From Desulfobacter postgatei 2ac9 (GTDB taxonomy: Bacteria; Desulfobacterota; Desulfobacteria; Desulfobacterales; Desulfobacteraceae): DNA of 64,000 nucleotides. This document shows positions 29,524 through 38,892 of this stretch, piece after piece. The notes beneath the pieces are model-generated. The model ran no database searches. It saw only the letters and a program-made list of their open reading frames with translations, and was not told the DNA's origin. Each line of letters opens with the position of its first letter. Position 1 is the first letter of the stretch. The translations under genes and the position numbers were made by a program. The stretch is taken from contig NZ_CM001488.1 of NCBI RefSeq assembly GCF_000233695.2, positions 3,377,453 to 3,441,452 on the forward strand. Reading direction: 5' to 3'.

Positions 29524-30515
29524 TTGCCGACGCCGCCTCCCATCCGCCGGCATGCGGAGTTAAGGATGCATTCGATCAACCGGACATAGGATGTCCCAAA
29601 ATAGTCGCACAGGATGGGTAAATCGGAATATTCAGGGCGCAACCCGGCCAGGGGATTGACCTCAATGAAGCTTGGCTTTCCTTCAAGATCACACCGGATG
29701 TCGATCCGTCCACCGTCACGGCACCCCAGCGCGTTCCAGGAATCAAACGCCAGGCGCTCCACCTCCCGGATCAGGGGGTCTTCCTTGGCTGCCATCGGGT
29801 GGAGGGCCACCCGGCCTTTCCAGTTTTCTTTGTTCTCCAGGGAATAGGTTTGCCCCTTGGCCGCCTCGGTAAAAACAATCTCCATGGTTCCCATGATCCG
29901 GGCATCCGGTCCGGTCCCGGTCACTCCCACGGTAAATTCCCTGCCCGGAAGAAACTGTTCCACCAGTACGGGTTGATGAAATTGACGGATCAGATCCCGG
30001 CAAATTCCGGCAAGTACTCCGGAATCTTCAATTATTGACTTTTCCGTTATGCCCATACCCGTACCCTCGGCCACGGGTTTGGCAAAAAAAGGCGGAGTAA
30101 AGGGAATCGGCTGGGGCAGGGCGCCGTTAACCACCACGAATGGCGATGTTGCCAGGCCCGCATCCCTGATAATCTGTTTGGTCAACGCCTTGTTCAGGCA
30201 AAGACCCATCACCACAGGATCGGAAAAAGTATAAGGAATTCCGTACACATCCAGAATCGCCGGAACCTGTGCTTCACGGGCCGCTCCCTTGAGTCCTTCG
30301 GCAATGTTGAAAACAAGATCCCAGGTTTCCCCTTTTACCAGCGCTTTCATCAGCGCTTTGGCATGGCCGATGCGGACCGGGACATGGCCGAGTTCCAACA
30401 GCACACCCTCAATGGCCTCAATGGTTTCAACAACATCCAGTTCAGCAGTTTCCAGTTCATTGTACCCCATGTCAAGATACTCCTGACGCAAATCATAGGT
30501 CATTCCGATTTTCAA
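29520..30515 (-). CDS. ATP-grasp ligase, D-Ala-D-Ala ligase-like (first of pair)
   Basis: This 331-residue ATP-grasp ligase starts with TTG, supported by GAGGA six bases upstream. The N-terminal domain (MTYDLRQEYL, then LVFNIAEGLKGAAREAQVPA) matches D-Ala-D-Ala ligase-type folds. ATP motifs are PFFAKPVAEGTGMGI and QFLPGREFTVGVTG, and the metal-binding end is CDLEGKPSFIEVNPLAGL. It is the second gene of the kamA operon, 52 bases downstream of kamA, and is translationally coupled to the next ligase. The substrate may be a beta-amino acid supplied by KamA (inference). Confidence 0.86.
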   Translation of the reverse strand: MKIGMTYDLRQEYLDMGYNELETAELDVVETIEAIEGVLLELGHVPVRIGHAKALMKALVKGETWDLVFNIAEGLKGAAREAQVPAILDVYGIPYTFSDPVVMGLCLNKALTKQIIRDAGLATSPFVVVNGALPQPIPFTPPFFAKPVAEGTGMGITEKSIIEDSGVLAGICRDLIRQFHQPVLVEQFLPGREFTVGVTGTGPDARIMGTMEIVFTEAAKGQTYSLENKENWKGRVALHPMAAKEDPLIREVERLAFDSWNALGCRDGGRIDIRCDLEGKPSFIEVNPLAGLRPEYSDLPILCDYFGTSYVRLIECILNSACRRMGGGVGK

Positions 30516-30567
30516 GTTGTTTCCTCGCTTTTTTTATACGGCTGTGCCGCCGAAATTGGGTTTTGGC

Positions 30568-31893
30568 TTATTTCAATACGTCTTCAGCAGGGGCTGAAAC
30601 CGGATCGGGGTACAAGAAGGTGCGGTTCTCATAATTGATCATGACCAGGTTGTCGGTGGTATGGCCTTGAATATAGTCAGGCATGAGCGGAATTTTTCCA
30701 CCACCGCCAGGGGCGTCCACCACATAGGTCGGAACAGCGTACCCGCTGGTAAACCCCCGCAGGCTGCGGATGATTTCCAGGCCCTTTTCAATGGAGGTCC
30801 TGAAATGGCCGGAACCGGTGATGGGATCGCACTGGTACAGATAATAGGGACGGACCCGCATTTTCATCAGGCCGTGCATCAGGGATGCCATGGTCTTGGC
30901 CGAATCATTGATGCCTTTGAGCAGAACGGTCTGGGATCCAAGCGGGATACCTGCATCCGCAAGCCTTGCACAGGCTTTGGCGGTCTCGGGTGTACATTCG
31001 TCAGCATGGGTGAAATGCAGACTCATCCACAGGGGATGGTATTTTTTCAACATTTTTACCAGATTGGGCGTGATGCGCTGGGGAAGAACCGCAGGGACTT
31101 TGGTCCCAATGCGGATCACCTCCACATGGTCAATCTGCCTCAGCCTTGACAATACCCATTCCAGGCGGTCATCTGCCAATGTCAGCGGGTCTCCCCCGGA
31201 CAACAGGACGTCACGGACGGCAGGCGTTTTTTCAATGTATTTTAAGGCCTTTTCCCACCGTACCCGGCTGGGATGTATGGTGCCGTGGCCTACCACCCGG
31301 GAACGGGTGCAGTACCGGCAATAGGTGGAACAAAAATCCGACAACAGAAACAGGACCCGGTCCGGATACCTGTGGACAAGGCCGGGAACAGGACTTTGTT
31401 GGTCTTCGCCCAGGGGATCGTCGGATTCTCCCGGCATCTGAAGCCATTCGTTCACGTTGGGAACAACACATTTGCGCAGGGGGTGGTCCGGGTCATCCGG
31501 TGAAATCAGGCTCAGGTAATAGGGCGTGATGCTCAACGGAAGCTGGGAGGTCCTGTTGACCAGGGTCTCTTCCTGGGACAGGGTAAGGAACCGGCTGAGT
31601 TTTTCGTGGCTCTGGATACGGTTTTGCAGCTGCCACTGCCAGTTGTTCCATTCTTTATCGGAAATCAGAGGATAAAATTTTTTCCGAAAGGCTTTTGTTT
31701 TTATGGTTGTTTTCCCATGATGGGAAACCAGACTTGTTTTCTTTTCGGGGATCCGGGGTGTGGGTGTTAATAAAGACCGGAGAGATTCTCCGGCCAAGGA
31801 CAAAGGGTCATCTTCTTCCGATTTCCGAATACTGGGAGGCTTGTCATCTTCGACCAAAATATTTGGCCTGGCGGCTTTTTGGTTATTATTCAT
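30568..31893 (-). CDS. kamA: Lysine 2,3-aminomutase (radical SAM, PLP)
   Basis: This 441-residue radical SAM enzyme interconverts L-alpha-lysine and beta-lysine. It carries the cluster motif CSTYCRYCTR (C-x3-C-x2-C) and the PLP lysine in DAPGGGGKIPL. The two aspartates that hold the lysine side-chain amine (CDPITGSGHFR and VVDAPGG) are both present, which favours lysine over glutamate as substrate. The ATG at 31893 is preceded by GGAAGGA. An upstream in-frame ATG would place the start too near the promoter. The 5' leader begins just after a sigma-54 promoter. Downstream genes encode two ligases and an acetyltransferase, so beta-lysine is probably built into a larger product. Confidence 0.9.
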   Translation of the reverse strand: MNNNQKAARPNILVEDDKPPSIRKSEEDDPLSLAGESLRSLLTPTPRIPEKKTSLVSHHGKTTIKTKAFRKKFYPLISDKEWNNWQWQLQNRIQSHEKLSRFLTLSQEETLVNRTSQLPLSITPYYLSLISPDDPDHPLRKCVVPNVNEWLQMPGESDDPLGEDQQSPVPGLVHRYPDRVLFLLSDFCSTYCRYCTRSRVVGHGTIHPSRVRWEKALKYIEKTPAVRDVLLSGGDPLTLADDRLEWVLSRLRQIDHVEVIRIGTKVPAVLPQRITPNLVKMLKKYHPLWMSLHFTHADECTPETAKACARLADAGIPLGSQTVLLKGINDSAKTMASLMHGLMKMRVRPYYLYQCDPITGSGHFRTSIEKGLEIIRSLRGFTSGYAVPTYVVDAPGGGGKIPLMPDYIQGHTTDNLVMINYENRTFLYPDPVSAPAEDVLK

Positions 31894-31956
31894 TTTTTCC
31901 TTCCAAATACAGATCATTTTAGGTGAGGTCATATTGTTCAGCCGTTTTACGTTCAA

Positions 31957-31973
31957 AGCAATCCTCGTGCCAA
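31957..31973 (-). promoter_or_regulatory. Consensus sigma-54 promoter of the kamA operon
   Basis: The minus strand reads TGGCACGAGGATTGCT: a perfect -24 box (TGGCAC), five bases, then the -12 box TTGCT. The expected start of transcription is about 50 bases upstream of the kamA ATG. The promoter implies control by a sigma-54 activator, often tied to nitrogen, osmotic or envelope signals. Confidence 0.8.
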
Positions 31974-32169
31974 GTTTTCAAGCAAAGAGATTTTTTACCT
32001 TGTTTGATCAAAGCCTTTTAAATGGCGGATGAATAACCCACTTTTAATTTTTTGGCTAAGCTGATAAGGGACTTGGTGTGAAGTGACAAAGCAAGATGTC
32101 GAAAACTGCGATAAGCTGTGGGAAGGGCTAAACACCCTTTGATCCGGAGATGAAGGAAGGGCGATAAGA

Positions 32170-34566
32170 ATGACGGAATCATTTTTACATGAAGACAATG
32201 AAGTATTTCTGAAAAAGATACCTGACAAGCTTCCCATCCTTCCTTTACGGAATACGGTTGCATACCCGTTTATGCCCCTGCCGTTGTCGATAAATATTCC
32301 CGGATCAATGAAGCTGATTGAAGACGCTTTTAAAGGCGATCATTTAATCGGGCTTGCAGCAATGAAAGACAGCTCGGTCATAGAACCCATGCCGGAACAA
32401 ATTCATGAGATCGGCACCGTTTGCATACTGAACAGGATCGTTCATCTGGGCGACGACAGTCTGCAGATATTTCTTTATGGGTTTGAACGGTTCCGCATTA
32501 CCTCCTGGCATGAGACAGAACCGTATTTGAAAGCAGGGATTTTATTGCACCCGGACACTCTCGAACACGATAATGAGCTTGAAGCTGCTTTCAGAACCCT
32601 GCAGACGCTTTCCAAGGAATTCATTTCACTTCTTCCGAATATTCCGGCTGCTGCGCATGATTACATTGATAAAATAAAAGATCCCCGTCATCTTTTGTAT
32701 CTGGTGGCATCCAATATCCAGATTAAACTCAAGGATGCGCAGGAACTGCTTGAAACGGACAGCGTGAAGGATAAGTTGCACCTGCTGATTTTTCATTTAT
32801 CGCATGAAAAGGAGATCCTTAAGCTGAAGCAGAAGATCCAATCGGATGTCAACCGATCCATGGAAAAAAAACATCATGAGTACTATCTTCGCCAGCAGCT
32901 CAAAGCGATTCAAAAAGAGTTGGGAGAATCGGAGGAAAGCCAGTCTGACGTCGATGAATATACTGAGAAGATAGAAAAAGCCGGCCTTCCGGATGAAGCC
33001 AAACAGGAGGCGTTGCGCGAGTTGAAACGAATGGGCGAGATGTCTCGGAACTCGGCGGAATACGGCGTCATAAAAACCTATCTGGACTGGATCGTCGATT
33101 TACCCTGGCAGATACGGACAGAAGATGAACTGGACATCAATCACGCACGGACTGTTTTGGATGATGATCACTATGACCTGGCAGACGTCAAAAATAGAAT
33201 CCTGGAATATCTGGCTGTCCGACAGCTGGTAAATACCCGCCGGATTCAGTCGGAACCCGACACCATCGGAAATGAAAACCAGGCCATGGGCGCTATTTTG
33301 TGTTTTGCCGGACCGCCGGGCGTCGGGAAAACGAGTCTCGGGCAAAGTATCGCCCGTTCTCTTGGAAGAAAATTCACGCGCATGAGTCTGGGAGGAATGA
33401 GGGACGAGGCCGAAATCCGCGGTCACAGACGAACCTATATCGGTGCCATGCCCGGCCGGATCATACAGGCAATTAAACGGGCAGGCTCGCGTAATCCTGT
33501 TTTTATGCTGGATGAAGTGGATAAGATCGGCAGCGACTGGCGCGGTGATCCGAGCAGTGCCCTCCTTGAAGTACTCGACCCTGCACAGAACAATACTTTC
33601 CGTGATCATTATCTGAATGTGGATTTTGACCTGAGCGATGTGATTTTCATCACGACCGCGAATCAGCTCGAGGCCATCCCCCCGCCCCTGAAGGACCGCA
33701 TGGAAATCATCCAGCTGGAGGGTTATACGGAATATGAAAAAATCATGATTGCAAAAAATTATTTGGTCCATCGTCAGTTGAATCAAAACGGCCTGACCGC
33801 TAAAGAAGTATCGTTTAGCATAGACGCTTTAAAAAAAATCGTTCAAAGCTATACCCGGGAGGCGGGGGTCAGGAATCTGGAACGTGAAATCGGAACCATT
33901 TGCCGCCGGATCGCCGTAAAAATTGTCAGCCGGGAAATAACGGATATTGCCGTAACCTCCGACCATGTCCGGGAGTTCCTGAAAAAGGAAAAATTTGAAT
34001 CCGAATCTTCCGAGCCTTTCAAAATACCGGGAATCGCCACCGGCCTTTCAGTGACAACGGTTGGGGGGGATATCCTTTTCATCGAGGCAACCTGGATGAA
34101 AGGCAAAGGGACGTTTCTCATCACCGGACAGCTGGGGGATGTGATGCGGGAAAGCGCTCAGATCGCCCACAGTTATATTCGGTCCAAAGCCGAAGAGCTC
34201 GGGATTGATCCTGATGTATTTAAACATACCGATGTTCACATCCATGTTCCGGCCGGTGCAATTCCAAAAGATGGTCCATCTGCAGGTATTACCATCCTTG
34301 CGGCAATGGCGAGTCTGTTCAGCGGTCGGATTATCAGCAGGCATATCGGTATGACGGGAGAGATCACGCTCAGGGGCCGGGTCCTGCCTGTGGGCGGGAT
34401 CAAGATGAAAGTCCTTGCGGCGCATCGGGCCGGCCTGACAAAGGTGATCCTGCCCAAACGCAATGAAAGTGATGTAAATGAGTTGCCGGAAGAGGTGCGT
34501 CAATCCATTGAATTTTTACCTGTTGAATGGATTGATGAAGCGTTGAATATCATCTTGGTGCAGTGA
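32170..34566 (+). CDS. lon: Lon ATP-dependent protease
   Basis: This 798-residue cytoplasmic AAA+ protease degrades damaged and regulatory proteins. It has a LON substrate domain (LPILPLRNTVAYPFMPLPLS), a helical region and an ATPase with Walker A FAGPPGVGKTS and Walker B PVFMLDEVDKIG. The serine-lysine dyad protease is seen in KDGPSAGIT (Ser) and VGGIKMKVLAAHRAG (Lys). It is a full-length LonA-type enzyme. The ATG lies after GGAAGGGCG. It is divergent from the kamA operon and next to stress genes, but none of the heat-shock-like repeats found at 36-52 kb lies in front of it. Confidence 0.96.
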   Translation: MTESFLHEDNEVFLKKIPDKLPILPLRNTVAYPFMPLPLSINIPGSMKLIEDAFKGDHLIGLAAMKDSSVIEPMPEQIHEIGTVCILNRIVHLGDDSLQIFLYGFERFRITSWHETEPYLKAGILLHPDTLEHDNELEAAFRTLQTLSKEFISLLPNIPAAAHDYIDKIKDPRHLLYLVASNIQIKLKDAQELLETDSVKDKLHLLIFHLSHEKEILKLKQKIQSDVNRSMEKKHHEYYLRQQLKAIQKELGESEESQSDVDEYTEKIEKAGLPDEAKQEALRELKRMGEMSRNSAEYGVIKTYLDWIVDLPWQIRTEDELDINHARTVLDDDHYDLADVKNRILEYLAVRQLVNTRRIQSEPDTIGNENQAMGAILCFAGPPGVGKTSLGQSIARSLGRKFTRMSLGGMRDEAEIRGHRRTYIGAMPGRIIQAIKRAGSRNPVFMLDEVDKIGSDWRGDPSSALLEVLDPAQNNTFRDHYLNVDFDLSDVIFITTANQLEAIPPPLKDRMEIIQLEGYTEYEKIMIAKNYLVHRQLNQNGLTAKEVSFSIDALKKIVQSYTREAGVRNLEREIGTICRRIAVKIVSREITDIAVTSDHVREFLKKEKFESESSEPFKIPGIATGLSVTTVGGDILFIEATWMKGKGTFLITGQLGDVMRESAQIAHSYIRSKAEELGIDPDVFKHTDVHIHVPAGAIPKDGPSAGITILAAMASLFSGRIISRHIGMTGEITLRGRVLPVGGIKMKVLAAHRAGLTKVILPKRNESDVNELPEEVRQSIEFLPVEWIDEALNIILVQ

Positions 34567-34593
34567 CATTCAATCCATATTTTGCCGTATTCT

Positions 34594-35427
34594 TCAATTT
34601 TTCGGTATCATTTTTTCCGCGATGCGGATAAACGCATCCGTGATAGGAGATTGCGCGTGTAAGTGTTGAAATGAAACGCCCTGATCCCCACACGTTACCA
34701 TGTCCGGGTCAAACGGAATTCTGCCCAGAAACCTGAGCCCATAGGTTTTTGCGGTTTTTTCTCCTCCGCCGGTTCCGAAAATATCAACATTCTTCCCGCA
34801 ATGAGGACAGATAAACCCACTCATATTTTCAATAATCCCCAAAATGCCCATATGAACCTTTCGACAAAAACTGATGGATTTGCGGATATCTGCCAGTGCC
34901 ACTTCCTGGGGAGTCGTAACGATAATGGCCTGGGCGTCCGGGATCAACTTGGCAACGGTCAAGGGCTCATCCCCAGTTCCAGGCGGGGAGTCAATGACCA
35001 GAAAATCCAAGACACCCCAGCCGACTTCCCCGATAAACTGCCTTATGACGGTATGTTTGACAGGTCCCCGCCAGATAATGGCGTCGTCCTTGTTCTGGGT
35101 CAGGATTTCCATGGATACAACCTTTAAATTATCTCCATAGCGCATGGGCACCATCTTTTTATCAAGGTCGACCGAGAGGATACCAGATAGTCCAAGCATC
35201 TGGGGGACATCCGGTCCGTGGATATCAACATCCAGCAATCCCACTTTATACCCCATATTTGCAAGTGCAATGGCAAGATTGACGGATACGCTTGTTTTCC
35301 CGACGCCTCCCTTACCGCTCATCACAATGAATTTCCTGCTGATTTTTTTTAACGCGTCTGGGGCAAGGCCGTCCGGTTTCTGATTCGGCATATGACTTGC
35401 AATCCCGCTTCTTGAAGAGTGTTTCAT
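34594..35427 (-). CDS. mrp: Mrp/NBP35-type P-loop Fe-S carrier ATPase
   Basis: This 277-residue P-loop ATPase carries Fe-S clusters. The deviant Walker A is SGKGGVGKTSVSVNLA, the switch region is DVDIHGPDVPQML and Walker B is FLVIDSPPGTGD. The cluster-binding pair CPHC (FICPHCGKN) is present. The ATG at 35427 follows GAGGGGA. The first 30 codons and the upstream flank recur as a broken copy at about 49776-49854. Some Mrp proteins also act in flagellar or nitrogenase maturation, but the cluster carrier role is best supported. Confidence 0.9.
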   Translation of the reverse strand: MKHSSRSGIASHMPNQKPDGLAPDALKKISRKFIVMSGKGGVGKTSVSVNLAIALANMGYKVGLLDVDIHGPDVPQMLGLSGILSVDLDKKMVPMRYGDNLKVVSMEILTQNKDDAIIWRGPVKHTVIRQFIGEVGWGVLDFLVIDSPPGTGDEPLTVAKLIPDAQAIIVTTPQEVALADIRKSISFCRKVHMGILGIIENMSGFICPHCGKNVDIFGTGGGEKTAKTYGLRFLGRIPFDPDMVTCGDQGVSFQHLHAQSPITDAFIRIAEKMIPKN

Positions 35428-35530
35428 ATTTTCCCCTCTGTTACAGATTTTACGATATGACCTTGTTCTGTTTAGCTATGTAAAGCAAATTTTATATCAA
35501 ACTATATTAAAAAATAAATCATATGTAATT

Positions 35531-35735
35531 TCAGCTTATTACACAAAAATAAGACATTAGGCGTCTTTTTTTTGGGGATTGTTTTTTATCCAGCCTGTGC
35601 AGGGTCAGCAGGCGATTTAGCTGCCGGGCAGTAATGCCGGCTTTCTGGGCGGTCTCGTTTGTTTGGCCGTTCGTTTGCTTTATCAGACTGGTCAGGTAGG
35701 AAATTTTACAGGTGTTGACCGCTATCCCCGGACTT
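35531..35735 (-). pseudogene. Relic of a Fis-type helix-turn-helix (sigma-54 activator C-terminus)
   Basis: A minus-strand frame encodes SYLTSLIKQTNGQTNETAQK and GITARQLNRLLTLHRL, matching the C-terminal DNA-binding helices of NtrC-type activators. No AAA+ domain lies upstream. It fills the middle of the 405-base gap between mrp and hsp20. It is only a gene remnant, and the start is not definable. Confidence 0.6.
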
Positions 35736-35832
35736 ACATATAAATTTGATCAAAGTCAATCGCCCGGGTCAGAATTCCATACTTCCGGCCCGGGACGTAT
35801 TTTCGGTATTACTGCGTACAGGCGGCAATAAT

Positions 35833-36273
35833 CTATTTCACGGCAATTTCAATTAGCTTGGGTTTTGATTTTTCCGTTTTAGGCAGGCGAAGTGTTAATA
35901 CGCCCTCCTTGAATTGGGCTTCAATCTGTTCTTCGGCCACATTGTCCGGCATGGAAAAACTGCGCAGAAAGCTGCCGTAATGCCGCTCAATCCTGTGGTA
36001 CTTTACACTTTTATCCTCTTTTTCCCGTTTCCGTTCTCCCCTGATGTTGAGAACCCCGTTATCAATGGTAATCTTGATATCTTCCCGTTTGATTTCAGGG
36101 ATCTCCACCTTGATGGTAAAATCCAAATCGGTTTCGGCAATGTCCGCGCGAGGAGCCCAGTCTCCAGAAGTCAACAGTTCCTGATTACCCAATGAAGGCC
36201 GGTTCGAATGCGTCAAGTATTTGGTGAACATATCATCGATTTCCCGGAACGGATCCCATTTGGTCAGTTTCAT
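35833..36273 (-). CDS. Hsp20/alpha-crystallin small heat-shock protein
   Basis: This 146-residue holdase chaperone prevents aggregation of unfolded proteins in the cytoplasm. The alpha-crystallin domain runs from about residue 40 (WAPRADIAETDLDFTIKVEI) to 140, with GVLNIRGERK and the terminal strand GVLTLRLPK. A frameshifted second copy sits at 48901-49341. The ATG follows AAGGAG. It lies just downstream of the CBM48 gene on the same strand, and the heat-shock-like repeat at 36727-36839 probably drives both. Confidence 0.93.
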   Translation of the reverse strand: MKLTKWDPFREIDDMFTKYLTHSNRPSLGNQELLTSGDWAPRADIAETDLDFTIKVEIPEIKREDIKITIDNGVLNIRGERKREKEDKSVKYHRIERHYGSFLRSFSMPDNVAEEQIEAQFKEGVLTLRLPKTEKSKPKLIEIAVK

Positions 36274-36339
36274 TTTTGTCTCCTTTTATTTAAGTAAATA
36301 CAGGTCATTTGTTATTTTGTTACGGTTTTCGTTCAGACA

Positions 36340-36648
36340 CTAAATAACAATCACCGAGTTATCACAATTCCCGTAAACGCTATGAATATACGCGTCGGCT
36401 TTTGCATCGTTGAACCAGTTCACCCCATCCGAAAGGTATCTGAACTGATATTTTTTATTGAGATCAAGGTTCACCGTAGCAGTAAAGGTGCCGTTTTTGT
36501 CCTTTTTCATGGGCGTTGCACATTTGTCCCATTGATTGAATTCACCCACCACGTGCATTTCTTTTGCACCACCTCCCATCTCTTTTTGAGCCAGGAAAGT
36601 TACCTTGCACTGTGATTTGTTTTTTAGATATTGTTTTTTGATCGTCAT
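36340..36648 (-). CDS. CBM48/AMPK-type glycogen-binding domain protein
   Basis: This 102-residue protein consists of a single carbohydrate-binding module of the isoamylase N-terminal/AMPK-beta type: VTFLAQKEMGGGAKEMHVVG, then EFNQWDKCATPMKK and YQFRYLSDGVNWFND. It should bind alpha-glucans such as glycogen. No catalytic domain is attached. The ATG at 36648 follows AAGGAGG and is preferred over an upstream start. It is followed by hsp20. A relic of the same gene lies at 45570-45607. A link between glycogen and stress is suggested by context. Confidence 0.85.
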   Translation of the reverse strand: MTIKKQYLKNKSQCKVTFLAQKEMGGGAKEMHVVGEFNQWDKCATPMKKDKNGTFTATVNLDLNKKYQFRYLSDGVNWFNDAKADAYIHSVYGNCDNSVIVI

Positions 36649-36726
36649 AATTTTCCTCCTTATCTTTTCCAAATTGATTAAGAGTCTGGATTCCCAGTTG
36701 TAACAGGTTTACAGGATTTACGGAAA

Positions 36727-36839
36727 AGAGGTCTTTCTGGAAATTCTTAAATAAGAATAGATGGTTTATGATTGCAAATCAATACTATAGAAGACTATAA
36801 AAAAAATCATTAATCAACTACTAAAAATAGGGGATTATT
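36727..36839 (-). promoter_or_regulatory. Repeat copy 1: sigma-32-like promoter module upstream of CBM48-hsp20
   Basis: On the minus strand a -35-like TTGATTTG is followed by a -10-like CCATCTATTC. This copy shares the outer AATAATCCCCTATTTTTA box and the A/T-rich spacer with copies at 37557, 45608 and 51478. It sits about 80 bases upstream of the CBM48 start. This copy has the weakest -10 box of the four. Confidence 0.55.
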
Positions 36840-37099
36840 CAGTTGGTTTCGCTTCGGCAGTCTGGCCGAAAAGGTGTTCCGGCACTGGGCACTGCCCGGT
36901 ACCGGTCATAAGTCTGAGGCAGGGGTTTGCAACGTCCGGAAGCAAGGCCTTCGCCGAAACCTTTGCCCCGGCATTTAACCTAAAGGAGTCTATCCTATGA
37001 CAATTGTTTCGGGCTGTATATTCAACCGGAAGCTGTGGGGTCTCATCTTCTCCGTTTTCGGACATCGGATGTCCGATCCCTCCCCCAATGCCTCCGGCG
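36840..37099. other. Spacer downstream of the dnaK relic
   Basis: This 260-base stretch follows the broken dnaK on the minus strand. A frame of about 75 codons is open (starting MSENGEDETPQLPVE), but it has no recognisable similarity, and its ribosome site is distant. It is probably decayed sequence. Confidence 0.3.
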
Positions 37100-37523
<424 letters not shown>

Positions 37524-37556
37524 TTATGGGGTTATCTTCACTATCGCCGATATATA

Positions 37557-37644
37557 AAAGAGGTAGGTCTTGAAATTTTTAAATGAGAACAGGGGGAATT
37601 ATAATTACAAGTCAAAATATTTAATAATACCCTACTATACCCCA
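37557..37644 (-). promoter_or_regulatory. Repeat copy 4: sigma-32-like promoter module upstream of dnaK relic
   Basis: The minus strand shows TTGACTTG, then 11 bases, then CCCCCTG. This is the spacing of sigma-32 promoters (TTGAAA-type -35, CCCC-type -10). It lies about 50 bases ahead of the former dnaK start, which fits a heat-shock promoter. The outer half of the repeat is cut near 37645 by the IS4-type element. Confidence 0.6.
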
Positions 37645-37655
37645 GTGATGTCCGG

Positions 37656-38290
37656 TTAGGTTTTTGCATCACGTGATTTTATTGGTTCTTTGAAATTATT
37701 GTCCTCAATCGGTTCAGAGTTGCCTTGGCCGTTAAATAATTCATTCAAAATTTTAGTTCGTAATTGCCGAACCCTTTTGATGGAGACTTTCTCATTGAAT
37801 TCTTCATGGCAATATATCGCCATCAGCAGATATGTTATAAGACCACCCAAAATTTGAACCATCAGACCATACTTACTTCTGGCAATCAGGTGATAAACTT
37901 TAAGGTGCTCCTTCCACCATTTAAAGAAGGATTCTACACTCCACCTGAGTTTATAAATCGTTGCTATTTGTTCTGCAGTCAGCTTACGACGATCAGTAGC
38001 AACATAATATTTTGTCCCGAAAATCTGATAACCAACAACACGGACAGGTTCCCGGGTTTGATTTTGCCCCGGAGTTCCAAGAAGCACTAATGCATCATAA
38101 AAAATATAACTGCCTTTTTCCGTTGGATATTGTTCAATGATTGTCCTTGTCGTTTTGGACTTGATCCGACAAACAAAATGTTTGTTTTTGCCCTGAAGCA
38201 AATCAAAAATGTCATGGGATTGGTAACCCCGGTCCATAACGCCGGTTTGTCCTTCAGTAAGAATTTGATCAATGAAAAGGCGTTCAGCTC
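37656..38290 (-). mobile_element. 5'-truncated IS4-family transposase
   Basis: The C-terminal two thirds of a DDE transposase are present: a second-Asp region (TGVMDRGYQSHDIFDLLQ), then YYVATDRRKLTAEQIATIYK and the Y-(2)-R-(3)-E-(6)-K type signature YKLRWSVESFFKWWKE. The N-terminal part is gone. At about 38280-38295 the coding sequence runs into an oppositely oriented recombinase fragment. The frame stays open beyond that point only by chance. The element cannot move by itself. Confidence 0.8.
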
Positions 38291-38693
38291 CGTGATTGAT
38301 TTTAATGCCGGACTGATACGGGTACTGGGCAAGGGAAACAAAACGCGCATCATACCAGTGGGCAAAAGTGCCCTTGATGCCATCCAAACCTACCGGGCTG
38401 ATCTTAAGAAAAATTATTCTGCCGTATTTTTAAATAAAAATTTTGGAAGGCTTGGCAGGCCGTCCATTCGACGTATTCTGGATAAGGTGGTCTTGGAATG
38501 CGGGTTAGGCTTAAAAATATCACCCTACACCTTACGGCATACCTTTGCCACTCATATGCTGGATTCCGGTGCAGATCTTCGGGGTATTCAGGAGATATTG
38601 GGCCATGCCAGCCTGTCTACTACCCAGGTGTACACTCATGTGAGCATGGATCGCCTGATGGCGGTGTACGACAAAGCCCATCCACGAAGTTAG
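38289..38693 (+). pseudogene. 5'-truncated XerC/D-type tyrosine recombinase
   Basis: The catalytic C-terminal part is complete: KGNKTRIIPVG, SPYTLRHTFATHML (R-x-x-R/H box), LGHASLSTTQVYTHVS with the nucleophile Tyr, ending in KAHPRS. The N-terminal DNA-binding domain and the first active-site Arg region are missing because the IS4-type sequence replaces them. It has no ribosome site of its own. It may be the remains of an integrase. Confidence 0.8.
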
Positions 38694-38708
38694 GGCGATT
38701 GGCTTTAA

Positions 38709-38840
38709 TTACATCAATGAGTCGGCGGCTTTGAAAATTTTGATACGGATGGCGGCTGTATTTGGCCGCCCTTTAAAACAATCCACAACAGATTCAACTG
38801 CGAGTGTCTGATAAGCCTGCTTTTTAAATTTTAGCTTCAT
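38709..38840 (-). pseudogene. N-terminal relic of a type III restriction enzyme Res subunit
   Basis: A 43-residue frame starts [20 protein letters not shown] and continues CFKGRPNTA, the usual beginning of type III restriction helicase-nuclease subunits (YQ-x-x-AV-x-x-VVD-x-F). It then stops, and the recombinase fragment lies next to it. It sits right after the broken AlbA_2 gene, which is a common neighbour between mod and res. No mod gene is visible. Confidence 0.6.
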
Positions 38841-38892
38841 TTTAAGTCACTTAGCATATTTTATTCTGCATTTATTCTGCAAAACATGTATT

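Noticed and set aside
33100-33786. 228-codon open frame antisense to lon
   Set aside because: It is a shadow frame of the AAA+ domain of Lon.
35742-35800. CCCGGG palindromes downstream of hsp20 as a terminator
   Set aside because: The two boxes do not extend into a stable stem and no T-run follows. They are noted only as a shared flank of the two hsp20 copies.
37656-38387. Transposase as a 243-residue intact protein
   Set aside because: The first 30 or so residues are antisense of the recombinase fragment, so the gene is truncated and not complete.
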